Source: Flavobacteriales bacterium
Lineage (GTDB): Bacteria > Bacteroidota > Bacteroidia > Flavobacteriales_D > Sanyastnellaceae
NCBI GenBank assembly: GCA_016780385.1
Contig: JADHLY010000002.1
Location: 35,208-99,207 of the forward strand
Direction of reading: 5' to 3'
Length of the DNA stretch: 64,000 nt
Shown: positions 44,666 to 54,125 of the stretch, one piece after another
Layout: each line of letters starts with the position of its first letter
Numbering within the stretch: position 1 is the stretch's first letter
Notes under the pieces: generated by a model
The model's database searches: none
What the model saw: only the letters and a program-made list of their open reading frames with translations
What the model was told of the DNA's origin: nothing
Position numbers and translations under genes: made by a program

Positions 44666-45673
44666 TCAGGACAGCGTCAACCTAAGTGGCTCTGTTTCAG
44701 GGCTTATTTGTGACGTACCTGCCATGATGTGTGTCAGTTTCTGTGCCCAACGGGGGCCGATCAGCACGCCTCGTGTGCCCAATCCGTTGAGCACATAGCG
44801 ACCGGCAGCACCAGGATAGGGTCCTACGGCGGGCCTGCGGTCTTTTGAAACGGGCCGCATTCCTACAAGGTGATCTTCAACGGAAATGGGCCCAATGGCC
44901 GGGGTTTGGGAAGTCAAGGCGTCGATGAGGAACGCCTGAGTAGCCGGCGTGGGATCGTAATCGTCTCGGTTCCATTCATAGCTGGCACCTAAGCGCCACT
45001 TACCCTGCCCAATGGGGATGGTCCATTTCCCAAAGTTCAATACGGCTTCTGCCGGGGGACCAACGCGGGCCTCAGGGCACGAAATGGTCAGGAGTTCGCC
45101 CCGGTTTTTTCGGATATCCAACGGGACCAGGTCGGATGGCGTGTGGATTCCGATACCGCGGCAGTCGACGACGGCATCCCAGGGGCCTCCTTGTGATTTG
45201 GGCAAGTCGTTGGTGTTGCTGAGGCGTCCCTCAAACCGACCTTCAGTGGTCAGCCTTAATCGCCACTCTTGGATGAGCAAGGGAAGGTTCAACCAACCTC
45301 CACCGGAGACGATGCCTGTTTTGTCGTGTTCCGATTGGCGGGGTTCGAGCCAAGGGATGGTGCTGCGCTTATCGTTCCACATGCCTGCGTATTCTGCATT
45401 GGGCAGCACCTTGTGAATGGGCAAGTGGTGGAGCAGTGTGACGCCCAGAATACGTTCGATCGCTTGGTAAGTCTGCAGCATGACAGAGAGGTGAGCCTCT
45501 GCTTCCCAAACGGGCACTATGCGCCGGAAGGACATGGGGTTGAACATCCCTGCGGCCACTGCAGAAGCGGAGGGCAAGCCCGCGTCGATCACATGGACGT
45601 CCCAGCTTCGCTCGATCGCAAAGTGGCTGACAAGGGTGCCGGCGAGGCCCTGTCCGATGACGAGAACCCGCAT
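44666..45673 (-). CDS. FAD-dependent oxidoreductase (DAO family)
   Basis: A 335-residue flavoprotein of the D-amino-acid oxidase group. The N-terminal FAD-binding loop is VLVIGQGLAGTL with the GxGxxG motif, and the C-terminal VGMRPVSKDRRPAVGPYP and LNGLGTRGVLIGP regions match the family. The substrate is unknown; glycine or another amino acid is possible because the neighbour kbl acts in threonine and glycine metabolism. It starts at ATG 45673, 5 bases after kbl, so both are in one operon. Confidence 0.88.
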   Translation of the reverse strand: MRVLVIGQGLAGTLVSHFAIERSWDVHVIDAGLPSASAVAAGMFNPMSFRRIVPVWEAEAHLSVMLQTYQAIERILGVTLLHHLPIHKVLPNAEYAGMWNDKRSTIPWLEPRQSEHDKTGIVSGGGWLNLPLLIQEWRLRLTTEGRFEGRLSNTNDLPKSQGGPWDAVVDCRGIGIHTPSDLVPLDIRKNRGELLTISCPEARVGPPAEAVLNFGKWTIPIGQGKWRLGASYEWNRDDYDPTPATQAFLIDALTSQTPAIGPISVEDHLVGMRPVSKDRRPAVGPYPGAAGRYVLNGLGTRGVLIGPRWAQKLTHIMAGTSQISPETEPLRLTLS

Positions 45674-45678
45674 GTCAA

Positions 45679-46884
45679 TCAGGCCATGGCCTGCACGACA
45701 CCGAGTGCCTTGCCGACCTTCTCAAAGGCTGCCAAGGCGCGGTCGAGGTGCGCGCGGGTGTGCGCAGCGCTCAATTGAACGCGAATGCGCGCTTGGCCCT
45801 TGGGCACCACCGGGTAAAAGAATCCAATGACGTAGATGCCCTCTTCCAACAGGGCGTTGGCCATGACTTGGCTCAGTTTGGCATCGCCGAGCATGACGGG
45901 GACGATGGCACTTTCGCCGTCTTTGAAGTCCAGTCCAATCTTGCGTAAACCTTCTTTGAAATAGGCGGTGTTGTCCTCCAAGCGGTCGCGCAATTCGGTG
46001 GTCTCATCCAGCATCTTAAACACCTCGATGCTTGCGCCTACAATGCTTGGAGCCAGAGAATTGCTAAACAAATAGGGCCTGCTGCGTTGGCGCAGGATTT
46101 CGATGATTTCAGCGCGTCCAGTGGTAAACCCACCCATGGCGCCTCCCAGGGCTTTGCCCAGTGTCCCGGTGATGATGTCCACCCTGCCCAACGCGTTCCG
46201 CAGTTCGATGGACCCGCGGCCGGTTTTTCCGATGAACCCTGTTGCGTGGCACTCATCGACCATCACCAGCGCGTCGTATTGGTCCGCAAGGTCACAGATG
46301 CGGTCGATCTGGGCGACATAGCCATCCATGGAAAACACCCCGTCCGTCACGATGACCTTGAAGCGGTGGCCCGCCTCATGGGCGGCCTTCAGCTGGGCTT
46401 CGAGGTCAGCCATGTCATTGTTGGCATAGCGGTAGCGGGCTGCTTTGCACAGCCGAACGCCATCGATGATGGACGCGTGATTGAGCGAATCCGAGATGAT
46501 GGCGTCTTCCGCTGTCAGCAAGGGCTCAAAGACGCCGCCGTTGGCATCAAAAGCCGCCGCGTACAGGATGGTGTCCTCGGTTTCATGGAAGTCCGCAATG
46601 GCGCGTTCCAACGTCTTGTGAATGTCTTGGGTACCGCAGATGAAACGGACGGAAGACATACCGAACCCACGATCGTCGATCGCTTGTTTGGCGGCATTGA
46701 CAACGCGCGGGTGAGAGGAAAGACCGAGGTAATTGTTGGCACAGAAGTTCAATACTTCACTCCCGTCCTCGAGGGTGATTAAGGCGTCTTGAACCGAGTT
46801 GATGACCCGCTCCTCCTTGAACAAGCCCTCGTCCTTGATGGAGGCAAGCTCAGCTTGCAGGTGGTTTTTCATTGAACCGTACAT
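45679..46884 (-). CDS. kbl: Glycine C-acetyltransferase (2-amino-3-ketobutyrate CoA ligase)
   Basis: A 401-residue PLP enzyme that joins glycine and acetyl-CoA or works in the reverse direction in threonine breakdown. The family blocks [31 protein letters not shown], and the PLP Lys in GTLGKALGG are present. The ATG at 46884 (MYGSMKNHL) matches the family start and is fixed by the promoter box 5 bases upstream; the open frame beyond it to 47037 is not coding. The usual partner threonine dehydrogenase is not in the window. Confidence 0.95.
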   Translation of the reverse strand: MYGSMKNHLQAELASIKDEGLFKEERVINSVQDALITLEDGSEVLNFCANNYLGLSSHPRVVNAAKQAIDDRGFGMSSVRFICGTQDIHKTLERAIADFHETEDTILYAAAFDANGGVFEPLLTAEDAIISDSLNHASIIDGVRLCKAARYRYANNDMADLEAQLKAAHEAGHRFKVIVTDGVFSMDGYVAQIDRICDLADQYDALVMVDECHATGFIGKTGRGSIELRNALGRVDIITGTLGKALGGAMGGFTTGRAEIIEILRQRSRPYLFSNSLAPSIVGASIEVFKMLDETTELRDRLEDNTAYFKEGLRKIGLDFKDGESAIVPVMLGDAKLSQVMANALLEEGIYVIGFFYPVVPKGQARIRVQLSAAHTRAHLDRALAAFEKVGKALGVVQAMA

Positions 46885-46889
46885 GTCGA

Positions 46890-46897
46890 CGAAGATA
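46890..46897 (-). promoter_or_regulatory. -7 promoter box TATCTTCG of kbl
   Basis: TATCTTCG on the minus strand ends 5 bases before ATG 46884. The rest of the kbl-metG gap (46898-47061) carries no gene. Confidence 0.55.
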
Positions 46898-47061
46898 GCC
46901 GAGCCGGGGCCTTGGGAGGATGTCAAGCTTTTGTTGACCACACAGATTAAAACGCTTTTGTCGGTTTCAGACGGGGGTCTTTTGATCAAGGGCTCTCCAA
47001 AGCCCGCCAGGCTTTCGGCATTGATCCACTGGAACAATGTTCTGAACCTCTTGGCGCGGTT

Positions 47062-47069
47062 TACCTTCG
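47062..47069 (+). promoter_or_regulatory. -7 promoter box TACCTTCG of metG
   Basis: TACCTTCG ends 6 bases before ATG 47076, so the transcript is probably leaderless. Confidence 0.55.
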
Positions 47070-47075
47070 CTCCCC

Positions 47076-49139
47076 ATGTCCGAGCAGCCCGCCCGCACCC
47101 TTGTTACATCGGCTTTGCCCTACGCCAATGGGCCCATTCACATCGGTCACATCGCCGGTGCGTATTTGCCTGCCGACATCTATGTCCGCTATTTGCGCGC
47201 CCGAAAGCGCGATGTGGTGTGGGTGTGTGGTTCAGATGAACACGGTGCAGCAATCACATTGCGCGCCAGAAAAGAGGGCACCACCCCCCGCGCCATCGTA
47301 GACCGATACCACGAGGAAATGCAGACAGCCTTTCAAGGCCTGGACATTGCATTTGACCACTATGACCGGACTTCCAGCGAGGAACACCATGCTTTTGCGC
47401 AGTCGTTTTTTCTGGAGCTGCTGGAAAAGGGGGCCTTCACGGAAGAGACCCGGCAGCAGTTTTACGATCCCGTGGAGCAGCAGTTTCTGGCGGACCGATA
47501 CATACAGGGAACGTGCCCGAAATGTGAGCATGACAAGGCGTACGGGGATCAGTGTGAGAAGTGCGGCTCAGCCTTGTCTCCGGAAGAGCTCATCGGCCCG
47601 AAAAGCACCTTGAGCGGCGCAACACCTGAATTGCGTGAAACCACGTTGTGGTATTTGCCCATGGACCGCCATGAGGATTGGCTGAGGACTTACCTCCAGG
47701 ACGGTGTGTTGGATGGAGAAGCCCACCACGACCCCAAGGCTTGGAAGTCCCACGTGCTGGGGCAATGCCGGAGTTGGATTGACGGTGGTTTGCAGAGCCG
47801 GGCGATGACGCGCGATCTGGATTGGGGAGTGCCTGTACCCGTCGAAGGCGCGGATGGAAAAGTGCTCTATGTGTGGCTCGACGCCCCATTGGGTTACATC
47901 ACAGCGACACGCAATTGGGCAGCCAAAAAGGGCATGGACTGGAAGCCATATTGGCAAGACAAGGACACGCAGCTGGTGCACTTCATCGGCAAGGACAACA
48001 TCGTCTTCCATTGCATCATCTTCCCGATTTTGCTCAAGGAGCACGGCGATTACCTGTTGCCGCACAATGTTCCGGCCAACGAATTCATGAACCTCGAAGG
48101 CGACAAGATTTCAACCTCAAGAAATTGGGCGGTGTGGGCCAAGGCGTATGTCGACGACTTCGAAGGGCGCAGCGATGAGATGCGCTATGTCCTCGCTTCC
48201 ATCATGCCCGAGCAGAAGGATGCGGAGTTCACCTGGCCTGATTTTCAGGCGCGGGTCAACAACGAATTGGCCGACGTATTGGGCAATTTCGTGAACCGCG
48301 TATTCGTCCTGAGTGGCAAATTCCACGACGGCAAGGTCCCTCCCGCTTCTGGCCAATGGACCGCGGTGGACCAGGCGTTGTTGGACCTGATGCAACAGAC
48401 GCCGGACGCGGTAGGGTCGGCAATCGAGCGCTACCGTTTCAGGGACGCTCTGCAGCATGCGATGGGCCTTGTTCGGGCCGGCAACAAGTACCTCACCGAG
48501 GAGGAGCCTTGGAAAGTCGCCAAGACGGACCCCTCGCGCGCCGCCGACATCCTGCACCTTGCGTTGCAGGTGACGGCCAATGCGGCCATTGTACTCGGCC
48601 CCTTCTTGCCCAAAACAGCCTCCCGCCTCGCAGAAGCCTTGGGCACGGCGGCTTTGCCATGGGACGCTGCTGGCGGCGCATTGGTGGCCGCGGGACAGCC
48701 ATTGGGCACCTTGCCCATTCTCTTTCAGAAGATCACAGACGAACAGGTGGAAGAACAACAATCCAAGCTGGGCCCCGAGTTGGAGGGGCTGCGCGATGTG
48801 GAGCCCGAAAAGGCGGAGACCACATTTGACGACTTTCAGTCCATGGACTTGAGGGTGGCAGAGGTGTTGACTGCGGAAAAAGTGAAGGGCGCCGACAAGC
48901 TGCTTCAGTTGACCGTTCGCACCGGCTACGATGAGCGCACGGTGGTCAGCGGAATCGCGGAACACTTCACCCCAGAAGAGGTGGTGGGCCGAAAGGTGGT
49001 TTTGCTCGCAAACCTGGCACCGCGAAAAATCCGCGGGGTGCTCTCACAAGGCATGGTGTTGATGGCCTCTACCGAAGACGGGGGGCTGCGCTTTGTGACG
49101 CCCGATGAAGGGGCTGAGCCCGGCGATATTATTCGGTGA
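47076..49139 (+). CDS. metG: Methionyl-tRNA synthetase with C-terminal tRNA-binding domain
   Basis: A 687-residue class I synthetase. The HIGH motif reads [11 protein letters not shown] near residue 18; the zinc module has [18 protein letters not shown]; the KMSKS loop is replaced by DKISTSRNW, a known variant. The C-terminal tRNA-binding domain (residues ~580-687: [36 protein letters not shown]) is fused, as in many bacteria. It diverges from kbl and its 3' end overlaps that of the Kunitz-domain gene by 11 bases. Confidence 0.97.
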   Translation: MSEQPARTLVTSALPYANGPIHIGHIAGAYLPADIYVRYLRARKRDVVWVCGSDEHGAAITLRARKEGTTPRAIVDRYHEEMQTAFQGLDIAFDHYDRTSSEEHHAFAQSFFLELLEKGAFTEETRQQFYDPVEQQFLADRYIQGTCPKCEHDKAYGDQCEKCGSALSPEELIGPKSTLSGATPELRETTLWYLPMDRHEDWLRTYLQDGVLDGEAHHDPKAWKSHVLGQCRSWIDGGLQSRAMTRDLDWGVPVPVEGADGKVLYVWLDAPLGYITATRNWAAKKGMDWKPYWQDKDTQLVHFIGKDNIVFHCIIFPILLKEHGDYLLPHNVPANEFMNLEGDKISTSRNWAVWAKAYVDDFEGRSDEMRYVLASIMPEQKDAEFTWPDFQARVNNELADVLGNFVNRVFVLSGKFHDGKVPPASGQWTAVDQALLDLMQQTPDAVGSAIERYRFRDALQHAMGLVRAGNKYLTEEEPWKVAKTDPSRAADILHLALQVTANAAIVLGPFLPKTASRLAEALGTAALPWDAAGGALVAAGQPLGTLPILFQKITDEQVEEQQSKLGPELEGLRDVEPEKAETTFDDFQSMDLRVAEVLTAEKVKGADKLLQLTVRTGYDERTVVSGIAEHFTPEEVVGRKVVLLANLAPRKIRGVLSQGMVLMASTEDGGLRFVTPDEGAEPGDIIR

Positions 49140-49896
49140 TCACCACCTTTTTTACCTGCCCATCAGGGCGGCGCTCAATCAACAGCACGCCTGGTGCAGG
49201 CGTGGCTGCACGTCCCAAGAGGTCGTACATCTTGCCACGGGCTGAAGCTGCGTCAGGATGCATTTCGGGGATGTCATTGGTCTCTCCGAATGACGTCCAC
49301 AACCATTGGCACCGCTCGGTCACTTGGCCGGCCATCCATCCTTCGTACAGCCTGAGCTCCAATTCAAAAGGCGCCGAGAGAGTGCTCAGATCTACACCGT
49401 TTTGGTATTCGAGAAAGCGAACATGGGGCTCGACCATGCCGTCAAAACCAAACGCGTTGGGGGCGGTGGACACATCTTCCGCGGCGAGCAGGTTGTCCTC
49501 CATGTCGAACAGGGCAAATCCGGCATAGCCGAACCAATAAGGGGTGGTGTAATCGGGGTCGACCAAGATTTCAATGCGGCCTACTTCGCCGTCGCCCACG
49601 AGCTGAACGTCAATGGATATGGAGTCGCACAGACCACTCAATCCAGCTCCGCTCGTGCAGTCCGCAGCGAGACAGTCCTCGAGCGTTTCGAACGGCACCG
49701 TCCCTGCGCATCCCCCCCAAGAAAACGGCGTGCAAGCGCCAAATTCCTGGTCGAAATACCAAGCGGGAATCGCCGCTTCACAGGGACCAGGGTCAGGCAA
49801 GAGGGTACAGGGGTCGTCTTGGGCCAGCACCCTTTCAGGTCCAGCGAAGAGGAAGGCGCCGAGCAACCAAATGGGGGTAAGCCTCGTGCCCCTCAT
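49129..49896 (-). CDS. Secreted Kunitz-domain protein with T9SS-like C-terminus
   Basis: A 255-residue exported protein. Signal peptide 1-26 (ends VLAQ). Residues 30-80 form a Kunitz/BPTI-like domain: six Cys at 30, 39, 55, 63, 75 and 80, with 8, 15, 7, 11 and 4 residues between them (BPTI: 8, 15, 7, 12, 3), and the signature FSWGGC. The P1 position is Glu40, so it is probably not a classic trypsin inhibitor. A beta-rich middle follows, then a C-terminus (KMYDLLGRAATPAPGVLLIE) like a T9SS type A sorting signal. ATG 49896 overlaps the asd stop (ATGA), so it is co-translated with asd. Confidence 0.82.
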   Translation of the reverse strand: MRGTRLTPIWLLGAFLFAGPERVLAQDDPCTLLPDPGPCEAAIPAWYFDQEFGACTPFSWGGCAGTVPFETLEDCLAADCTSGAGLSGLCDSISIDVQLVGDGEVGRIEILVDPDYTTPYWFGYAGFALFDMEDNLLAAEDVSTAPNAFGFDGMVEPHVRFLEYQNGVDLSTLSAPFELELRLYEGWMAGQVTERCQWLWTSFGETNDIPEMHPDAASARGKMYDLLGRAATPAPGVLLIERRPDGQVKKVVITE

Positions 49897-50906
49897 TTGC
49901 GGAAGCGCCCTGATTTTTGGAGGTATTCCGCAATCTGGATGGCATTGGTGGCCGCTCCTTTGCGGAGGTTGTCGGACACAATCCACATGTGCAGTCCTTG
50001 CTGCTCGCTCAGGTCGCGGCGGATTCTGCCCACAAACACCTCGTCTTTGCCCGCGGCTTTCACAGGCATGGGATAGATGTCGGCCATGGGATCATCTTGG
50101 ATGATGAGTCCTGGCATGAGCTGGAGGGCTTCCTTGACGTCTGGGACGCTGAAAGACCGCTCCAGTTCGAGGTAGACACTTTCCGAATGACCACCCACCA
50201 CAGGGACGCGCACGGCAGTTGCGCTGACCTGAACTTCACCGTCGCCGAGGATTTTCTTCGTTTCGTGGTGAAGTTTCATTTCCTCCTTCGTGAAGTCGTT
50301 TTCGAGGAAAACATCACAATGGGGCAGGCAGTTGCGGTCGATCGGGTGGGGGTAGACGCGGGTGGCGTGGTCGCCATCCCGTTCGCCATTGAGTTGGTCG
50401 ATACCGGCCTGTCCGGTGCCGGTAACACTCTGGTAGGTGCTCACAATCGCCCGGCGAATGAGGAACCGGTCATGTAGCGGCTTGAGCGCCATGACCAATT
50501 GGATGGTGGAGCAGTTGGGGTTGGCGATGATCCGCGCATCACCAATGGCGTCTGCATTGACTTCCGGGACCACCAAGGGGACGTTGGGGTCCATGCGCCA
50601 TGCTGAACTGTTGTCAATCACAGTGGTGCCCGCCTCCTGGAAGGCAGGGGCCCATTGGCGACTGACATCACCGCCTGCGCTGAACAAGGCGATGTCGGGG
50701 CGCAGCGCAACAGCCTCCTCCACACTGATGACAGGGATTTCCTGTCCCTTGAATTCGATGTTGGTGCCGAGCGAACGGCTGCTTGCAACCGGGAGCAGCG
50801 TCTTGACGGGGAATTTGCGTGCGGCCAAGCCGGCGAGCATGGTGCGTCCAACCAGTCCTGTGGCGCCGATGACAGCGACGGTGCGTCCGTGAGTAGAGGG
50901 TGACAT
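49893..50906 (-). CDS. asd: Aspartate-semialdehyde dehydrogenase
   Basis: A 337-residue enzyme that makes aspartate semialdehyde for lysine, threonine, methionine and diaminopimelate synthesis. NADP-binding VAVIGATGLVGRTML opens the protein; the catalytic Cys is in IANPNCSTIQ, and GGHSESVYLELER lies in the C-terminal domain. ATG 50906 (MSPSTHGRT) is used; the open frame to 51116 is not part of the family. A TAACTTCG box on the minus strand (51003-50996) would give a leader of about 85 bases. Confidence 0.96.
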   Translation of the reverse strand: MSPSTHGRTVAVIGATGLVGRTMLAGLAARKFPVKTLLPVASSRSLGTNIEFKGQEIPVISVEEAVALRPDIALFSAGGDVSRQWAPAFQEAGTTVIDNSSAWRMDPNVPLVVPEVNADAIGDARIIANPNCSTIQLVMALKPLHDRFLIRRAIVSTYQSVTGTGQAGIDQLNGERDGDHATRVYPHPIDRNCLPHCDVFLENDFTKEEMKLHHETKKILGDGEVQVSATAVRVPVVGGHSESVYLELERSFSVPDVKEALQLMPGLIIQDDPMADIYPMPVKAAGKDEVFVGRIRRDLSEQQGLHMWIVSDNLRKGAATNAIQIAEYLQKSGRFRK

Positions 50907-50995
50907 GGTGCGGTGTTCAGTCGGAAAATGTGATGGTCTCGGGGCCGCTTTGCAGGCGAGGAGCCTTGGTTTGCCTGCGTGTCCCAAGGACGGAG

Positions 50996-51003
50996 CGAAG
51001 TTA
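50996..51003 (-). promoter_or_regulatory. Possible -7 box TAACTTCG of asd
   Basis: TAACTTCG on the minus strand, 89 bases before ATG 50906. The leader would be unusually long for this window. The box lies 12 bases upstream of the divergent secreted-protein ATG at 51016. Confidence 0.4.
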
Positions 51004-51015
51004 AGAGGTTGCGGC

Positions 51016-53409
51016 ATGATGCAGTTGCAATGGATATTCGGGGCAGAAGGGCAGAGCTCCGCGCGATGCTGGCGGCGGCTGGGGGCCATGACAGGACTCT
51101 TGCCGCTTTTGATCACAGCGCCTGTGTGTGGTCAATGGGTGCTGACATCCATCCACCCTGACCCCACGCCTCCACAGGGAGCCCCTGAAGCGGAGTTTGT
51201 GGCGCTTATGGCGCAGGCCGGGCAGGGCAGCTGCGTCTCGTCACAGGGCGTGACCATCGGGTGGAATGGCCACGAGCGCCTTTTGCCAGACAGTTGCTGG
51301 GCAGCGGGCACGGTATTGGTGGCCCACCGCGCGGCCGACAGCCTCAGTTTTGACTTTGGAACGGCGCATCCGCTGCCCATGGCGACATGGCCCGCCTTGG
51401 TCAACGGCGGCGGCACCGTGGTGGTCACTGAAGGAGGGGGTGCCGTTTTGGATGCCATGTCTTACGACGCTGCGGCCCTTTCCGGCGGGGGTCGGCCATT
51501 GATGCGGTCGGACCTCGGGGCTTGCGGATCGGGCGAAAACCAACACTTGTGGTCATGGGGCATGGACCCGTATCGCGCTCCTCTGACATCAGGCGGTCAG
51601 CCAGCCATCCCATCGTTGGACAGTGTGTTGGCCGTTGCGCGCCATCCCGACCGTCTGGTGCCGAGGGGGGCGGGCGCACTGGATTGGTATCTGGGCTTTG
51701 CTGTGAATCCCATAAGCATGTTGCAGGCCCGAGGATGGGCAGGCGGAAATGCAGCCCAGCTGACGTGGCGGTCAGATTCGGTGGTGAGGGTGGAATGGGA
51801 TGCCCGTCCAGATTGGCCTTTGGGTGCAGAGGGCGGCCAGATCCCCATCACCGTGGGCCCCATTTCAGGGTGCTGGCATGCAGATACACCGCGCATGTTG
51901 ACAGGGCCATTGCTGCGGGACCGGCATGCGGGTGCAGTGGAGGTGGTCGGAGTCATGGCAGATCCCCTGCCGGGAGACCCGTTCATGTCATCAGAGGCTT
52001 TGGCCTTGCTGAATCGTTCCGGTCACGTGGTGGATGCAGGTCCGTGGTCGTTTGAGGGGGCCAAATTGCGTCGAAGAACCCGGCTGCTGCCGGACAGCGT
52101 AGTGTGGCTCTCGGCAGACGCATTTGTGGATTGGCCCGGGATGCCAAATGACGGCGGCAGTTTCACCATTTCTCTGCCGCTGGGTTCAAGGGTGGCGGCT
52201 ACGGCGTGGAGTCCTTGCGACCACGACGCCCCCCAATGGGCGGGCAGCGGCTTGCCTTTGGTGCGGACAGGGCCGGTATGGCAGACTTCAGGCCAAGAAT
52301 CAGCTGAAGCCGCCCCGCTCGCGATTCGCGGATTTGGATGCCCCTCAGACAATGGGTCCGGCCCTCAGTTGTGGGTGTATTTGGACCGATACGTCGCCCA
52401 TATCCCAACCTTGCGCTGGGCATCGACTGAAGAACTGACCGCAGCGCCCGTTGGCGAATGGCCCAGCGCGGTTGGCCTCTCTTGGAATGCGTCCACCCCT
52501 TGGGACCCAAATGCTATGCTGGAGGTTGTGGTCACCGAGGATTCAGGGAGGCGCGTGACCGTGCCGGTACAGTGTCCGGTGGCCAGCAGCGGGTCGTTGG
52601 ATGCGGCCGTGCCTTGTCTGCGCATTTCGGAGATGATGTGGAACGCAACAGAAAAGGGCAGCGAGTTCGTGGAGGTCTTGAATTGCGGGGAGAAACCGAT
52701 CGAGTTGGCGGGACTTCAGGCGACAACTGCGCGTTTTCCCGCGCCCTCAGATTGGGACACTTGGGTGCCCCCGCAGCAGAGCTTGGTGCTGTTGCCTGGT
52801 GATGTCGCGGCCTTTGGAAGGTGTCCCAAGTGGATGGCCCACGGACTGCCGATGAGTGGTCCTGCGTGTTGGTCTGCTGATGGCTGGTCTGCCCTCAATG
52901 ATGAAGAAGGACAGCTGTCCATCCGCCTGCCGAACGTTGCTGGGGCCACAATGGATGAAGTGCAGTGGGGTCCCGGGTTGAAAGGCCCGTGGTGGTGGTC
53001 CGAAGACGGCTGGGCATGGATTCGATCTGGCCCCGGCCCGGGGGACTGGACGCCGTCACCAGATAGGGGTTCACCCGGCTGTCAGCGCCAAACACCCTTG
53101 ACCACCGAATGTGGGGAGGTAGAGCTGATGCAGGGACCCAACCTGCACCAAGTGCTTCCTGGCCTTCAGTGGTCCCTTCCTGATGCTGGCGGGGCCATTG
53201 GGCTCAAAATGATCGGCTGGCCTTCTGGCGATTTGAGGGGACATGTGGTGATCGAAGATGTACTGCCTAAGGGCCAATGGTCTTGGGCGGGAACAGATGC
53301 AGGAGGGCAGCCTGTGCTTCCCGGGCTCATGCTCTGGGAGGTGCGCTGGTGGGGCGGCCTTTGCCGGGGCAAACGTCGCTTTGTCGTAGACGTCCCCGGA
53401 CATGGATAA
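51016..53409 (+). CDS. Secreted lamin-tail-domain-like protein
   Basis: A 797-residue exported protein, rich in Trp, Gly and Pro. A signal peptide-like segment (MTGLLPLLITAPVCGQ) lies near residues 25-40, so the true start could be ATG 51016, 51019 or 51088. Two or three modules resemble lamin-tail domains: the first begins LTSIHPDPTPPQG, EAEFVAL, and the last RISEMMWNATEKGSEFVEVLNCG, with PPQQSLVLLPGD and SPDRGSPGCQ. The C-terminus (GTDAGGQPVLPGLMLWEVRW) resembles FlgD-like beta modules. Likely surface-exposed; function unknown. It diverges from asd and precedes DUF4271 by 5 bases. Confidence 0.72.
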   Translation: MMQLQWIFGAEGQSSARCWRRLGAMTGLLPLLITAPVCGQWVLTSIHPDPTPPQGAPEAEFVALMAQAGQGSCVSSQGVTIGWNGHERLLPDSCWAAGTVLVAHRAADSLSFDFGTAHPLPMATWPALVNGGGTVVVTEGGGAVLDAMSYDAAALSGGGRPLMRSDLGACGSGENQHLWSWGMDPYRAPLTSGGQPAIPSLDSVLAVARHPDRLVPRGAGALDWYLGFAVNPISMLQARGWAGGNAAQLTWRSDSVVRVEWDARPDWPLGAEGGQIPITVGPISGCWHADTPRMLTGPLLRDRHAGAVEVVGVMADPLPGDPFMSSEALALLNRSGHVVDAGPWSFEGAKLRRRTRLLPDSVVWLSADAFVDWPGMPNDGGSFTISLPLGSRVAATAWSPCDHDAPQWAGSGLPLVRTGPVWQTSGQESAEAAPLAIRGFGCPSDNGSGPQLWVYLDRYVAHIPTLRWASTEELTAAPVGEWPSAVGLSWNASTPWDPNAMLEVVVTEDSGRRVTVPVQCPVASSGSLDAAVPCLRISEMMWNATEKGSEFVEVLNCGEKPIELAGLQATTARFPAPSDWDTWVPPQQSLVLLPGDVAAFGRCPKWMAHGLPMSGPACWSADGWSALNDEEGQLSIRLPNVAGATMDEVQWGPGLKGPWWWSEDGWAWIRSGPGPGDWTPSPDRGSPGCQRQTPLTTECGEVELMQGPNLHQVLPGLQWSLPDAGGAIGLKMIGWPSGDLRGHVVIEDVLPKGQWSWAGTDAGGQPVLPGLMLWEVRWWGGLCRGKRRFVVDVPGHG

Positions 53410-53414
53410 ACCTT

Positions 53415-54119
53415 ATGGATGGTGGCACGATTCAAAGTGGATTGCACGACATTCGAACGATGTTTGAAGGGGCCGCACGGATCACGGAGTGGGCACCGCC
53501 CAATTGGTGGTGGGCGGGATGGTGCGTCGTTGCGCTGGGGTTCGCGGTTTTCAGACAGTGGAGCCCCCGGTATTTCGTCCATCTGGGTTGGGCCTGGACC
53601 GATTACAGACTCTTGTTGCAGTCCCGTGGGGACTTCACGGCACCATGGTATTCAGGTTGGGTCCAGAATTCAATGGCGGGTTTAGCAGTATCGTTGGGCT
53701 TGAGTGGCATGCTGGCGCAATCGCAGCGGATGGACTTGACCGTTGACGGTGTGTTTCGGCTGTTTTTTCTGTGGTGGGTGCTCATGGCCATACGCTGGTG
53801 CGCTGCCCGCATTTGGGAAGGCATCTCTTCTGGAGAAGTGGTGGGCAGAGAATGGGCAATGGGCCACCGATATGTCCTTGAGTCGACGGCTTGGGCACTC
53901 GCACCTTTGGGTCTTTTCATGACCATTTGGGGGTATGAACCCTCGCTTTTTGGTCTGTGGACCGCTGGGGCGGTATGGGCAATCGGCTGGCTGATGCGGC
54001 ATCGCAGGTCTTTCGAGCGCATCCCGAGGCTTCAACGCTTTCCCGTGGAAGGGTTTTTCTACCTTTGCGCCCTCGAATTTCTCCCAATTGCGGTCCTCAT
54101 CCGCGCCTGGCAATGGTAA
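53415..54119 (+). CDS. DUF4271 membrane protein
   Basis: A 234-residue protein with about six hydrophobic helices (for example WWWAGWCVVALGFAVF and LFFLWWVLMAIRW). The family is found in Bacteroidota just before hemD, as here. Function unknown; it may be linked to haem or cell-envelope work only by position. ATG 53415 follows the previous stop by 5 bases; a later ATG at 53460 is possible. Confidence 0.82.
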   Translation: MDGGTIQSGLHDIRTMFEGAARITEWAPPNWWWAGWCVVALGFAVFRQWSPRYFVHLGWAWTDYRLLLQSRGDFTAPWYSGWVQNSMAGLAVSLGLSGMLAQSQRMDLTVDGVFRLFFLWWVLMAIRWCAARIWEGISSGEVVGREWAMGHRYVLESTAWALAPLGLFMTIWGYEPSLFGLWTAGAVWAIGWLMRHRRSFERIPRLQRFPVEGFFYLCALEFLPIAVLIRAWQW

Positions 54120-54125
54120 ATTCTC

